A stretch of 64,000 nt of DNA from Allomuricauda sp. ARW1Y1 (GCF_013407935.1 NZ_JACBZU010000001.1:620001-684000), one strand, 5' to 3'. Positions 27,548 through 37,179 are shown, numbered from the stretch's first letter. Numbers and translations: made by a program. The notes: generated from the sequence alone by a model not told the origin.

Positions 27548-28906
27548 ATGAACTGGGAGCAGCTACTCTCTTTAAAACGACATGGGGATACAGGAAAACG
27601 CCTCCGAAAGGAACAAAACGAGACCCGCCTAGGGTTTGAAGTGGATTACGACCGCATTATTTTTTCATCTGCCTTTAGAAGTCTGCAGGACAAAACACAG
27701 GTGTTTCCCATGCCCATCGCCGTGGGATCCCAAAAGAATTTCGTCCATACCCGTTTAACGCATAGTTTAGAGGTTTCCGTCGTGGGCCGTAGCCTTGGTC
27801 GTATCGCTGGACAAAAAGTATTGAACAAATATCCGTTTTTGGCCGAAGTGCACGGGCACCATTTCAACGATTTTGGAGCCATTGTTGCCGCAGCAGCGCT
27901 GGCCCACGATATTGGCAACCCTCCTTTTGGGCACAGTGGGGAGAAGGCCATTGGCAATTATTTTAAACAAGGACCGGGAAAGTTTTATGAGGATATCCTG
28001 ACGCCGGAGGAATATCAAGACCTTATCGATTTTGAAGGGAATGCCAACGGGTTTAAACTGCTCACCGAGTCGCGGGAAGGGGTTCCGGGCGGTCTGCGAC
28101 TGAGTTACGGTACCTTGGGCGCTTTTATCAAATACCCTAAAGGATCCTTGCCCAAAAAGCCTTCCAAGAACATTGCCGACAAAAAATTCGGTTTCTTTCA
28201 ATCCGAGAAAGCTTTTTTTAATGAACTTGTGGAAGAACTTGGGCTTTTGCCCAATCCTTCGCATCCTGAAACGGGATTTTTAAGGCATCCGCTTACCTAT
28301 TTGGTCGAAGCTGCGGACGATATCTGTTACACCATTATCGATTTTGAGGATGGCATCAACCTTGGTTTGATACCCGAGGAGTATGCCTTGGAATACCTGA
28401 TCAATTTGGTGAAGGATAATATCAACACCAAAAAGTACAATGCCATGACCACTTCAAGCGACCGATTGAGCTATTTGAGGGCTCTGGCCATTAGTACCTT
28501 AATCGGGGATGCCGTGGATGTTTTTGTTCAGCATGAAGAAAAGATCCTTAAGGGGGAGTTCAATACTTCTTTGCTTGATAAGGGAAAGTATACCGCACAG
28601 GTGGACGATATCATCAAGTTGAGCGTGGAGAAGATCTATCAATCCACAGAGGTTATCGATAAGGAATTGGCAGGCTACCGAATCATTTCGGACCTATTGG
28701 ACATGTACACTACGGCATTGATCAATATCAAGAAAGGTGAGGACACGAATTACGATCGATTGCTCATTAAAAGTCTACCCGAAAGCTACAGGAACACCTC
28801 GACCTCCATTTATAAAATATTGTTGGATACCAGTTGTTTTGTGGCCAGTCTGTCGGACAGTGCGGCTGTGCACATCCACGATAAATTGACCGGGCGCAAG
28901 GTTTAA
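27548..28906 (+). CDS. dgt: Deoxyguanosinetriphosphate triphosphohydrolase-like protein
   Basis: 452 residues. The HD-domain ligands are visible: His72 (TRLTHSLEV) and the His-Asp pair at 120-121 (ALAHDIGNPPFGHSG). The N-terminus RLRKEQNETRLGFEVDYDRI is typical of dGTPase-like enzymes, which cut dNTPs to nucleosides and triphosphate. Its stop shares four bases with the convergent DUF3078 stop. Confidence 0.92.
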   Translation: MNWEQLLSLKRHGDTGKRLRKEQNETRLGFEVDYDRIIFSSAFRSLQDKTQVFPMPIAVGSQKNFVHTRLTHSLEVSVVGRSLGRIAGQKVLNKYPFLAEVHGHHFNDFGAIVAAAALAHDIGNPPFGHSGEKAIGNYFKQGPGKFYEDILTPEEYQDLIDFEGNANGFKLLTESREGVPGGLRLSYGTLGAFIKYPKGSLPKKPSKNIADKKFGFFQSEKAFFNELVEELGLLPNPSHPETGFLRHPLTYLVEAADDICYTIIDFEDGINLGLIPEEYALEYLINLVKDNINTKKYNAMTTSSDRLSYLRALAISTLIGDAVDVFVQHEEKILKGEFNTSLLDKGKYTAQVDDIIKLSVEKIYQSTEVIDKELAGYRIISDLLDMYTTALINIKKGEDTNYDRLLIKSLPESYRNTSTSIYKILLDTSCFVASLSDSAAVHIHDKLTGRKV

Positions 28907-29961
28907 AAGGAATAGAGCAATCCTACCCCGAGCAGCTGTTTGAACTGTATTCGGGCTATCCCAGGGTCTATGATGGTCCCATCCTCCGCAATTTCCTCAT
29001 TAAATTTAATGTCGTCATCAAAAATGATATGGGTTCCGATATTGGCGTTGAGATATTCATTGACCTTTAGGTTAAAATTCAGTTCCCAATCCACATCAAT
29101 GTTGCCAAAACTCCTAATGTAATCGGTGTAAAGATTCAGCCGATGGCTCATCAGCACATTTTGGCCTACCTCGGTTTCCCAAGTATTGGTAATCAAAAAA
29201 CCAAGTTCCAAGAAGAGGTTTTTACCCTTTTCTACACCAAAAGCGCCCTGCTCGGAAAGCGTTTCGTCCAAAACAAAGGTCGATTTCATGGTGGCGGGCG
29301 AAATGTACAAGGTAAACTTATCCTTAGGAGGCAAGTAGGAGGAACCCATACCCACAAAAAGATATCCCGGAGCCATAAACCTTGAAATGGGGTTGTCGCG
29401 GTCGGGATACTTGTAACCGTTGGAGAATTGGGTCCTAATATTGGCCCTCACCGAATAGTACCAGTTGGTGATGGTATCCTTTCTAAAACTTAAGGTAGAG
29501 GCCATCCGAATCTGGTCGTCCGTTTTTCGTAGTTTCCTTCCTTCTTGGGCGTTAATACCATATCGAAACTGTGCTTCATTGTTCCAACTCAAATACCTGA
29601 ACTTGTAATTTCGGGCAAAGTCGGCACTTGCCAAGGCCGTCACCGAATTGTCGCCCCCCGCGTTCCAGTTTACAAAGGCCACTTCGCTGATGTTGAGCCC
29701 AAATTTGTTCACCTTTTTCCAAAAGGAGGTAGGCTTGAATCGATTATACCATACTCGTAACGGTTTGATCCTATTCAGTACGGTACGTGGATCAGTAAGC
29801 TTGGCGCTACGGGTAAGGTACTTTAGTTTAACATCTTTGATGCGAACAATTTGAAAACCAGACTCCGTGCTGTCAATCTCAAAAGCTTTGATGCGGGTTA
29901 CCTGTGCATGGGTAGATAGGAAAACAGTAAGGAAAAGAATGAAAAAGCAAGTTAATCGCAT
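28903..29961 (-). CDS. DUF3078 outer-membrane protein
   Basis: 352 residues with a signal peptide (about 1-19, ending THAQ) and a beta-strand-rich body containing VAFVNWNAGGDNSV and a C-terminal LLGVGLLYSF, which suit an outer-membrane barrel of the DUF3078 family. Function unknown. Its start overlaps the end of dxs by 10 bases. Confidence 0.82.
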   Translation of the reverse strand: MRLTCFFILFLTVFLSTHAQVTRIKAFEIDSTESGFQIVRIKDVKLKYLTRSAKLTDPRTVLNRIKPLRVWYNRFKPTSFWKKVNKFGLNISEVAFVNWNAGGDNSVTALASADFARNYKFRYLSWNNEAQFRYGINAQEGRKLRKTDDQIRMASTLSFRKDTITNWYYSVRANIRTQFSNGYKYPDRDNPISRFMAPGYLFVGMGSSYLPPKDKFTLYISPATMKSTFVLDETLSEQGAFGVEKGKNLFLELGFLITNTWETEVGQNVLMSHRLNLYTDYIRSFGNIDVDWELNFNLKVNEYLNANIGTHIIFDDDIKFNEEIAEDGTIIDPGIARIQFKQLLGVGLLYSF

Positions 29962-31730
29962 TGGTTTAAGGTTGATTGTATGTGTGAAAATAAGGTATCA
30001 AAATCTATACCAGCAAGTTGATGGGTCTCCGTCATTTCCCCATGTTCGATAAAAACGTCGGGAACCCCAAAAATGGAAATAGGGATGGATGCTCCGACTT
30101 CGTTCGCAAATTCCAACACTGAAGAGCCAAACCCACCCATTATCGTCCCGTCTTCCACCGTGATAATTTGGCTGTAGGCACTAAAAATGGTACGAAGCGT
30201 TTTTTTGTCCAACGGTTTTACAAAACGCATATCGTAGTGCCCAACTTTTTCCTGCCCATCCAGTTTTGATATGATTTCGGTAACGGTATTGCCCACATGC
30301 CCCACGGTTAGGATAGCTAGCTTACTTCCTTTCTTAAGACAACGTGCGGTTCCGATTTCAATTTGTTCAAACTTGTTCTTCCAATCCAAGTTTACGCCCC
30401 GTCCCCTTGGGTATCGGATGGCGATAGGAAGGTCAAGGCCGAATTGCGAGGTGTACATGATGTTCCGGAGCTCCATTTCGTTCATAGGTGCAAATAGGAT
30501 AAGGTTGGGAATGCAGCGCAAAAAAGCGATATCAAAAACACCATGGTGCGTGGGACCATCCTGGCCTACCAGTCCCGCTCGGTCCAGACAGAAAATTACG
30601 GGAAGCTTTTGTAGGGCTACATCGTGAATAACCTGATCATACGCCCTTTGCAAAAAAGTAGAATACACATTGCAAAATGGAACCAATCCCTGCGTCGCCA
30701 TACCCGCAGCCAAGGTGACGGCGTGCTGCTCGGCAATGCCCACGTCGAAAGCGCGTTCGGGCATTTTATCCATCATAAACTTTAAAGAACTGCCGCTGGG
30801 CATTGCAGGGGTGATTCCCACAATATTTGGGTTCTTTTCAGCCAGTTCTACCAAGGTATGCCCAAAAACATCTTGGTATTTTGGGGGTTGTAATTCGCCT
30901 GATTTTGGCAATCGTTCCCCAGTGATTTTGTCAAACTTGCCCGGGGCGTGGTATACTACTTGGTCCTCCTCAGCCTGTTTGAGCCCCTTTCCCTTTGTGG
31001 TGATGATGTGCAGCAGTTTGGGACCATCGAGCTGTTTCAATCGTTCCAGTTCATCGACCAGTTTTTTTAGGTCATGGCCATCAATGGGCCCGGAATAGTT
31101 GAGGTTGAGGCACTCAAAAATATTTTCGTCCTTGGCGGTACCGGCCTTTACATTGGTAAGGTATTTTTTGAGCGCACCCACGCTGGGGTCAATTCCGATG
31201 GCATTGTCATTCAACACAATCAACGCATTAACATCGGTCACCCCGAGATGGTTGAGACCCTCGAAGGCCATGCCACTGGCAATGGAGGCATCGCCGACCA
31301 CGGCAATATGCTGTTTGGAATGGTCGCCTTTTAGTTTGGAGGCCATGGCCATTCCCAATATGGCGGAGATGGCTGTGGAACTGTGACCGGTTCCAAAGTC
31401 ATCGTACTCACTTTCGCTGCGTTTTGGGAAACCGCTGATACCGCCCAATTGGCGATTGGTTTCAAAAATTTCTTTTCGACCCGTCAATATTTTATGCCCG
31501 TAGGCTTGATGGCCCACATCCCAAATAAGTTTATCGTGAGGGGCATTGAATACGTAGTGCAGGGCAATGGTGAGTTCTACAACGCCCAAACTGGCCCCCA
31601 AATGTCCTTCCTTGGTCGAAACAATATCAATAATGAACTCCCTCAGTTCTTGGGCAAGTTGGGGCAGCTCGTCCAAGGTCAATTTTTTGAGGTCGCTAGG
31701 GGAGTCGATATGTGGTAATAGCCTTTCCAA
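29952..31730 (-). CDS. dxs: 1-deoxy-D-xylulose-5-phosphate synthase
   Basis: 592 residues from a TTG at 31730. It condenses pyruvate and glyceraldehyde 3-phosphate as the first step of the MEP isoprenoid pathway. TPP-binding features are seen in GDASIASGMAFEG and NDNAIGIDP, and GIAEQHAVTLAAGMA is the conserved transketolase segment. The open frame extends to 31763, but a TACTTTTG -7 element at 31749-31742 lies between the two starts, and the inner start gives the family N-terminus (LLPHIDSP). It could feed the prenyl synthase and carotenoid genes at 45-47 kb. Divergent from tadA. Confidence 0.94.
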   Translation of the reverse strand: MERLLPHIDSPSDLKKLTLDELPQLAQELREFIIDIVSTKEGHLGASLGVVELTIALHYVFNAPHDKLIWDVGHQAYGHKILTGRKEIFETNRQLGGISGFPKRSESEYDDFGTGHSSTAISAILGMAMASKLKGDHSKQHIAVVGDASIASGMAFEGLNHLGVTDVNALIVLNDNAIGIDPSVGALKKYLTNVKAGTAKDENIFECLNLNYSGPIDGHDLKKLVDELERLKQLDGPKLLHIITTKGKGLKQAEEDQVVYHAPGKFDKITGERLPKSGELQPPKYQDVFGHTLVELAEKNPNIVGITPAMPSGSSLKFMMDKMPERAFDVGIAEQHAVTLAAGMATQGLVPFCNVYSTFLQRAYDQVIHDVALQKLPVIFCLDRAGLVGQDGPTHHGVFDIAFLRCIPNLILFAPMNEMELRNIMYTSQFGLDLPIAIRYPRGRGVNLDWKNKFEQIEIGTARCLKKGSKLAILTVGHVGNTVTEIISKLDGQEKVGHYDMRFVKPLDKKTLRTIFSAYSQIITVEDGTIMGGFGSSVLEFANEVGASIPISIFGVPDVFIEHGEMTETHQLAGIDFDTLFSHIQSTLNQCD

Positions 31731-31741
31731 TGAATAAAAAA

Positions 31742-31749
31742 CAAAAGTA
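31742..31749 (-). promoter_or_regulatory. -7 promoter element of dxs
   Basis: TACTTTTG on the minus strand matches TAnnTTTG and lies 11 bases before the proposed TTG start at 31730, implying a very short leader. No clear -33 box is seen. Confidence 0.45.
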
Positions 31750-31812
31750 TCGATTCTCCCCAAAATTATTTTATGTGTAGCTTAGCAATCTGATGAAATT
31801 GATGTAAAAATT

Positions 31813-32262
31813 GTGGAAAACCCGTTTGACGACACCTATTTTATGAAGAAGGCCCTTCAGGAGGCCGAGATGGCCTTTGAACGGGGGGAAGTGCCGGTCG
31901 GGGCGGTCATTGTGGTGAACAATAGAATCATAGGTAGGGCGCACAACCTTACGGAACGCCTAAAGGATGTTACCGCACATGCAGAAATGCAGGCCATTAC
32001 CGCTGCGTCCAATTTTTTGGGCGGTAAATACCTTCAGGGCTGCACCTTGTATGTGACCTTGGAACCCTGCCAAATGTGCGCAGGGGCCTTGTACTGGAGC
32101 CAAATATCAAAGGTGGTGTATGGTGCGTCGGATTTGGAACGGGGCTTCAATGTGATGGGCGGGCATCTGCATCCCAAAACTGAGGTGGTCGGGGGGATAC
32201 TGGAAAAGGAAGCCTCCGAGCTGTTAAAACGGTTTTTTATCCAGCGAAGGAATCTGAACTAA
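31813..32262 (+). CDS. tadA: tRNA-specific adenosine deaminase
   Basis: 149 residues with a GTG start, giving the expected N-terminus (MENPFDDTYFMKKALQEA). Zinc motif HAE at 56-58 and PCQMC at 85-89. It converts adenosine 34 of tRNA-Arg(ACG) to inosine. Divergent from dxs; both genes use non-ATG starts. Confidence 0.93.
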   Translation: MENPFDDTYFMKKALQEAEMAFERGEVPVGAVIVVNNRIIGRAHNLTERLKDVTAHAEMQAITAASNFLGGKYLQGCTLYVTLEPCQMCAGALYWSQISKVVYGASDLERGFNVMGGHLHPKTEVVGGILEKEASELLKRFFIQRRNLN

Positions 32263-32264
32263 AT

Positions 32265-32290
32265 AAAAAACCCCAGCACTGCCAGGGTTT
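32265..32290 (-). terminator. Terminator of the cold-shock gene
   Basis: AAACCCC / GGGTTT stem around an imperfect inner stem. The minus strand has a run of six T. It lies about 27 bases past the cold-shock stop and overlaps the region after tadA. Confidence 0.6.
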
Positions 32291-32316
32291 CTAAATCAAA
32301 TCAAAATAAAATATTA

Positions 32317-32511
32317 TTATCCGATTACCTGCACTTTTGCAGCAACCACTCCTTTTCTTCCTTCTTCTTCTGTGTATTCTACTTTGTCGCCTTCGTTCAA
32401 TTCCACCCCGTTCAATGCTGTAACATGAACAAAGATGTCTTTTCCTGTGTCGTCGTTTGTAATGAATCCATACCCTTTGGAATCATTGAAAAATTTTACT
32501 GTACCAGTCAT
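32317..32511 (-). CDS. Cold-shock domain protein
   Basis: 64 residues. The RNP1 motif KGYGFI and RNP2-like DIFVHV are present, in a complete cold-shock domain. It binds single-stranded RNA or DNA and probably acts as an RNA chaperone. The leader is short, about 80 bases separate it from the next gene, so a long cspA-type thermosensor leader is unlikely. Confidence 0.95.
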   Translation of the reverse strand: MTGTVKFFNDSKGYGFITNDDTGKDIFVHVTALNGVELNEGDKVEYTEEEGRKGVVAAKVQVIG

Positions 32512-32594
32512 TAAAAAATAAATAAAATGTTAAAACACGAAAGTAGTTTTTTTTATGACTGATTGGATGAAAAGAAGTTTAAATCTTATGAAAA

Positions 32595-32855
32595 TTATTG
32601 ATTTTCAGTGTTTTTACGTTCTTTTTCTTGCATTTTTATAATATTTTCCTTGGTTAACATGTAATCTTTCATGTTTTTAAACCTACTTTCCTTCCAAAGA
32701 AAAAGTGGCATGGCCACCAAAAAAAGTCCAACGGTTCCCCCACCGATGTACTTGGGTGCTTGGGGGTGCTTGTCTTCCAACGTAAGCCCATAGCCTATGG
32801 AGCCTAAGGATAACAGCATAATGATAAATATGATATGTTTCAGTCTGATTTTCAT
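32595..32855 (-). CDS. Small two-helix membrane protein
   Basis: 86 residues with hydrophobic helices at about 6-24 and 40-54 and a charged C-terminus. It overlaps the ClC gene stop by 4 bases, so it is probably co-translated with it. No family recognised; it might be an accessory subunit of the channel, but that is inference. Confidence 0.65.
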   Translation of the reverse strand: MKIRLKHIIFIIMLLSLGSIGYGLTLEDKHPQAPKYIGGGTVGLFLVAMPLFLWKESRFKNMKDYMLTKENIIKMQEKERKNTENQ

Positions 32856-34636
32856 TGGGAATAATTGATCAATTTTCTGCGATAGGCCGTCAACATTTTC
32901 GATTTTGAAATGAAGCCTTCGTATTTTCCTTTTTTGATGACGGGCAAATTCCAGGCGCCACTGTCCTGAAACTTTTTCATGACCTGTTTCATATTGTCCG
33001 TCTCGTAAAAGATAACCTCTGGCGGGGCATGCATCAAATTTTTAACAAAAATGGTATCGTAGAGCTCCGTATCGAACATCATGGGGCGAATGTCGTCCAA
33101 CACGATGATTCCGATGAGCTTTTTGTCATCGTCCAGCACGGGGAACAGGTTTCTTTTGGACTTGGAAACCGATTGGTGCAGCATTTCCCCCAAAGACATT
33201 TTAGGGTGGACGGGCTTAAAGTTTTTTTCGATTACATCGTCCATTTCCATCAGCCCAAGGACCATTTGGTCTTTATTGTGTGACAATAAGGCACCTATTT
33301 TGGCGAGTTCTTTGGTGTAAATGGTATAGTCGAGCGCGTTCTTGGTGATCAAATATGAAATGGCAGCAGTAATCATCAAGGGCACAAAAAGCTGATACCC
33401 TCCCGTAATTTCCGCAATAAGGAATATGGCCGTCAATGGTGCGTGGATCACCCCAGCGATGAGTCCCGACATGCCAATTAAGGTGAAGTTGCTTTCCGAA
33501 ACCGAGAAACCAAGGCCTAAATTATTGATTACCTTGGCCACGACGTTGCCCAGTGCACTGCCCATGACCATGGTAGGAATAAAAACCCCTCCGGCACCAC
33601 CGGCACCAATGGTAGTCGTCATGGCGATAGCCTTAAAAATAGTAATGCCGAACAGAAGGGCGATCACTACCCAAATATTATTGGTATAGGCATCAAAAGG
33701 GGTGGTGCCCAAAGCCTTGAGATGGTCTCCGTCCAAGAGATTGTTGATAAAGCCAAAACCTTCACCATAAAGTGGAGGAATGGCATAAAGCATAACCCCG
33801 ATGGTAATGCCTCCGACCAATAGTTTGTATTTGGGGCTTTTCAGTTTTTTGAAAAGTGACAAGATGTAAAAGTACATTTTGGTGAAATAGATGGAGGCAA
33901 AACCAGTCCCCACACCCAACAGAATATAAAAGGGAGTATCGTTCAGTTGGAAGCCTTCGGAGAGGGAAAAACTGAACAGCACCTCGTTGCCCAGAAAAAA
34001 GTAGGACGTCAACACACCCGAAATAGAGGCAAGCAGCAGGGGCAGCATGGACAGCATCGTGAGGTCCAGCGTAAACACTTCCACTGCAAAAATGATGGCA
34101 GCAATGGGCGATTGAAAAATAGAGGCTATGGCCCCGGCTGAGGCACAGGCCACCAATAAGGTCCGGGTTTTGGCATCAATATGAAAAAGCCTGCTCAAGT
34201 TGGAACTCACCGCCGAACCTGATTTGACAGCCGGCCCCAACAAACCTACCGAACCACCAAATCCAACGGTAAGGGGAGCGGTTATCAACGGTGTATAGAT
34301 GTCCTTTATCCGAAGCAATCCCCGTTTCTTGGATAGTGAAAATATGATGGATGAAACGGCATGCTGTAGCGGTTCCTTATGTACAAATTTGACATAGAGG
34401 TACACCAAGGTAAGCCCAATGGTAGGCAATATGAAGTATAGCTGGTTTTCTGAGAACACAATTCCCTTCTTTAGAAGGGACTCTATAAAATAGGTGGTGT
34501 TTTTTAAGGTCACTGCAACGGCTCCAGCGAGGAAACCCACCATCAGGCTCATCAATTGAATAAAGGTCCTGTTGGAGATGTTTCTATATCGCCATTTAAG
34601 AAATCGGGTAAACAGTTTTTTGTTGCTGTAAGGCAT
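32852..34636 (-). CDS. ClC family chloride channel/transporter with CBS domains, gating Glu absent
   Basis: 594 residues from the ATG at 34636; a TTG at 34678 lies in the aspS terminator and is not used. The ClC membrane domain (about 25-440) has the GGVFIP motif and is followed by two CBS domains (about 460-590). The motif GxEGP, whose Glu is the external gate and proton acceptor in ClC exchangers, reads GLLGP at 131-135, with Leu133 in the Glu position. This suggests an uncoupled chloride conductor, or different gating. Other ClC features look intact. Confidence 0.88.
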   Translation of the reverse strand: MPYSNKKLFTRFLKWRYRNISNRTFIQLMSLMVGFLAGAVAVTLKNTTYFIESLLKKGIVFSENQLYFILPTIGLTLVYLYVKFVHKEPLQHAVSSIIFSLSKKRGLLRIKDIYTPLITAPLTVGFGGSVGLLGPAVKSGSAVSSNLSRLFHIDAKTRTLLVACASAGAIASIFQSPIAAIIFAVEVFTLDLTMLSMLPLLLASISGVLTSYFFLGNEVLFSFSLSEGFQLNDTPFYILLGVGTGFASIYFTKMYFYILSLFKKLKSPKYKLLVGGITIGVMLYAIPPLYGEGFGFINNLLDGDHLKALGTTPFDAYTNNIWVVIALLFGITIFKAIAMTTTIGAGGAGGVFIPTMVMGSALGNVVAKVINNLGLGFSVSESNFTLIGMSGLIAGVIHAPLTAIFLIAEITGGYQLFVPLMITAAISYLITKNALDYTIYTKELAKIGALLSHNKDQMVLGLMEMDDVIEKNFKPVHPKMSLGEMLHQSVSKSKRNLFPVLDDDKKLIGIIVLDDIRPMMFDTELYDTIFVKNLMHAPPEVIFYETDNMKQVMKKFQDSGAWNLPVIKKGKYEGFISKSKMLTAYRRKLINYSQ

Positions 34637-34663
34637 TGAGGTATATACTACTAATAAAAGTAT

Positions 34664-34691
34664 TAAAAAATCCCGCAATGAGCGGGATTTT
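34664..34691 (-). terminator. Terminator of aspS
   Basis: AAATCCCGC / GCGGGATTT hairpin with a T-run on the minus strand, directly after the aspS stop and just before the ClC start. Confidence 0.85.
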
Positions 34692-34697
34692 GATATA

Positions 34698-36446
34698 TCA
34701 CAAGTCCAATTTTAAATGGAGCTCCTTTAATTGCTCGTCGTCTATGTTGGCTGGCGCATCGATCATGACATCGCGTCCGCTGTTGTTTTTTGGGAAGGCA
34801 ATATAGTCCCTGATGGTTTCTTGTCCGCCCAAAATGGCTACCAATCGGTCAAGACCAAAAGCAATACCTCCGTGTGGGGGGGCGCCGTACTGGAAGGCAT
34901 CCATCAAGAATCCAAACTGTGCCTTTGCCTCTTCTGGGGTAAAGCCCAAATGTTTGAACATGGTGGCTTGGGTTTCCTTGTCATAAATCCGGATGGAACC
35001 ACCCCCAATTTCGTTTCCGTTCAGCACCAAGTCGTAAGCGTTCGCTTTAACCTCTCCGGGATTGGTGTCCAACAATTCCAACTGACCAGGTTTTGGTGAG
35101 GTGAAAGGATGGTGCATGGCATGGTACTTTCCTGTTTCTTCGTCTAGTTCCAATAATGGAAAGTCCACGACCCATAGCGGAGCAAACTCATCTGGTTTTC
35201 TGAGGCCCAAGCGTGTCGCCAATTCCATACGAAGCGCACTTAGTTGGGTGCGTGTTTCGTTGGTGTTGCCCGAAAGTACGCAGATAAGGTCACCGGCTTT
35301 TGCCCCTGTTGCCTCGGCCCATTGTGCCAAATCATCCTGATCATAGAACTTGTCTACGGAAGATTTGTAAGTGCCGTCTTCATTGCACTTTACGTAGACC
35401 ATTCCTTTGGCTCCCACTTGTGGACGCTTCACCCAGTCGATGAGGCCGTCTATTTCCTTTCTTGTGTAGGAGGCGGCACCTGGAACGGCAATCCCAACTA
35501 CCAGTTCGGCCGAGTTGAATACATTAAAATCTTTGTGCTGCGCTACTGGGTTGAGTTCGCCAAATTGCATTCCAAAACGAATGTCCGGCTTATCGTTACC
35601 GTATAGTCGCATCGCATCGTCATAGGTCATTCTGGGAAAATCTGCTACGTCAACACCTTTGATTTCCTTTAACAGATGCTTGGTCAAACCCTCAAAAGTG
35701 TTGAGGATGTCTTCCTGTTCCACAAAAGCCATTTCACAGTCGATTTGCGTGAACTCTGGCTGTCTGTCCGCACGAAGATCTTCGTCCCTAAAGCATTTCA
35801 CAATTTGGAAATACTTGTCCATACCACCTACCATCAACAGTTGCTTGAAGGTTTGTGGCGACTGGGGCAAGGCATAAAACTGTCCCTCGTTCATACGGCT
35901 GGGCACTAGAAAATCCCTTGCGCCTTCGGGTGTGGATTTGATCAAATAAGGGGTTTCAATATCGATAAAGCCTTGGTCCGATAGATATTTTCTTACCTCC
36001 ATCGTTACCTTGTGCCTAAAGATAAGCTTGTTCTTTACCGGATTCCTGCGGATATCCAAATAGCGATACTTCATGCGGATGTCCTCGCCACCATCGGTTT
36101 CATCTTCTATGGTAAAAGGAGGGAGCAAAGAGGTATTCAGTATAGTAAGCTCTTTCACTAATACTTCAATCTCCCCGGTTGGAATATTGGGGTTTTTGGA
36201 AGCGCGCTCGATGACTTCGCCCTTGGCTTGTATCACGGTTTCACGACCCAGTTCCCTGGCTTTGTCCAGAAGCTCTTTTGAGGTGCGCTCCTCATCAAAG
36301 ACCAATTGGGTAATGCCATAGCGGTCCCGAAGGTCCACCCAGGCCACAAAACCTTTGTCACGTAGCTTGTGCACCCATCCACTTAAAACCACCTCTGTTC
36401 CAATGTCCGATGCCCTAAGGGCACCACAAGTATTGCTTCTGTACAT
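34698..36446 (-). CDS. aspS: Aspartyl-tRNA synthetase
   Basis: 582 residues, the bacterial length. Class II features: the anticodon-binding OB fold (about 1-105), motif 2 in [16 protein letters not shown], the bacterial GAD insert, and motif 3 [10 protein letters not shown] near the C-terminus. It charges tRNA-Asp. It ends in a strong terminator and is divergent from the MORN-like gene across an unusual repeat-rich region. Confidence 0.97.
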   Translation of the reverse strand: MYRSNTCGALRASDIGTEVVLSGWVHKLRDKGFVAWVDLRDRYGITQLVFDEERTSKELLDKARELGRETVIQAKGEVIERASKNPNIPTGEIEVLVKELTILNTSLLPPFTIEDETDGGEDIRMKYRYLDIRRNPVKNKLIFRHKVTMEVRKYLSDQGFIDIETPYLIKSTPEGARDFLVPSRMNEGQFYALPQSPQTFKQLLMVGGMDKYFQIVKCFRDEDLRADRQPEFTQIDCEMAFVEQEDILNTFEGLTKHLLKEIKGVDVADFPRMTYDDAMRLYGNDKPDIRFGMQFGELNPVAQHKDFNVFNSAELVVGIAVPGAASYTRKEIDGLIDWVKRPQVGAKGMVYVKCNEDGTYKSSVDKFYDQDDLAQWAEATGAKAGDLICVLSGNTNETRTQLSALRMELATRLGLRKPDEFAPLWVVDFPLLELDEETGKYHAMHHPFTSPKPGQLELLDTNPGEVKANAYDLVLNGNEIGGGSIRIYDKETQATMFKHLGFTPEEAKAQFGFLMDAFQYGAPPHGGIAFGLDRLVAILGGQETIRDYIAFPKNNSGRDVMIDAPANIDDEQLKELHLKLDL

Positions 36447-36697
36447 ACTGCTTGTTATGAGAGCGCAAATTTAATAGGAATGTGTGTAATTTTTAGGGGA
36501 TATGCCTTTTTTCTGTTTTGGACGCTTTTAGGTGGGTAATGAACGTTGGTGACAAATAATTACGTAACTTTAAATTAACATTAAGATTACATAATAATGG
36601 CTTTTGATACGATTAATGGTTAAAAAGTCGGGTAAAATATCTTCAGAAGTAAGTTTTACAATACATTTAACATACTGAAATACAATAACATAGATTT

Positions 36698-36752
36698 TTA
36701 ATGTTAACTTAATGTAAACTAAATGTTACTTAAATGTGTTATTAATGTAAAA
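36698..36752 (+). repeat. Five tandem 11-bp repeats upstream of the MORN-like gene
   Basis: Units at 36698, 36709, 36720, 36731 and 36742: TTAATGTTAAC, TTAATGTAAAC, TAAATGTTACT, TAAATGTGTTA and TTAATGTAAAA. The core (T/A)AATGT is kept in all five. The 11-bp spacing puts each unit on the same face of the helix, and the array ends 6 bases before a -7 box, so it may be a multi-site operator. Confidence 0.7.
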
Positions 36753-36758
36753 TTTAAG

Positions 36759-36766
36759 TATCTTTG
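36759..36766 (+). promoter_or_regulatory. -7 promoter element of the MORN-like gene
   Basis: TATCTTTG, a TAnnTTTG match, 44 bases before the ATG at 36811. There is no good TTTG -33 box; the last units of the 11-bp repeat array occupy that position. Confidence 0.55.
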
Positions 36767-36810
36767 TTACGTTATCAATTAGGTATTAACAATATTAAAT
36801 CCCATACAAT

Positions 36811-37161
36811 ATGAAAAAAGCAGTATTATTTTTGGCGGTGATGTTTGTGGTTGGGGTGTCTGCTCAAGATACTGAACCGACCTTTGAGAAAATGGGAAAA
36901 ATGGTGAAAGCCACTTATTTTCATGACAACGGCGAAATTGCCCAAACCGGTTATATGTTGAACGGAAAGTTACATGGTGACTGGGTAATGTTCAATGTTG
37001 AAGGTAAAAAAATTGCCACTGGCCAATACGACAATGGCGTAAAGACCGGAAAATGGTTTTTCTGGCAAAATGATGAATTGAGCGAGGTGGATTATTCAGA
37101 TAACCGCGTTGCACAAGTAAAAAATTGGAGCCAAGGCGATGCCGTTACGGTCAACCAATAG
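36811..37161 (+). CDS. Secreted MORN-2-like repeat protein
   Basis: 116 residues: a signal peptide (about 1-18, ending SAQ) and then MORN-2-type repeats (YFHDNGEIAQTGYMLNGKLHG, GQYDNGVKTGKW). Similar proteins are sometimes labelled YwqK-like. Role unknown. The repeat array upstream suggests strong regulation. It ends in a shared bidirectional terminator. Confidence 0.8.
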   Translation: MKKAVLFLAVMFVVGVSAQDTEPTFEKMGKMVKATYFHDNGEIAQTGYMLNGKLHGDWVMFNVEGKKIATGQYDNGVKTGKWFFWQNDELSEVDYSDNRVAQVKNWSQGDAVTVNQ

Positions 37162-37179
37162 TTAAAATCAGTGTTTAAG

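Larger units (their letters stand above)
36447..36810. other. AT-rich 364-bp divergent intergenic region
   Basis: Between aspS and the MORN-like gene. It holds five tandem 11-bp repeats at 36698-36752, a TATCTTTG -7 element, and a few similar units in the opposite orientation near 36556-36590. No coding region is seen. Confidence 0.6.
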
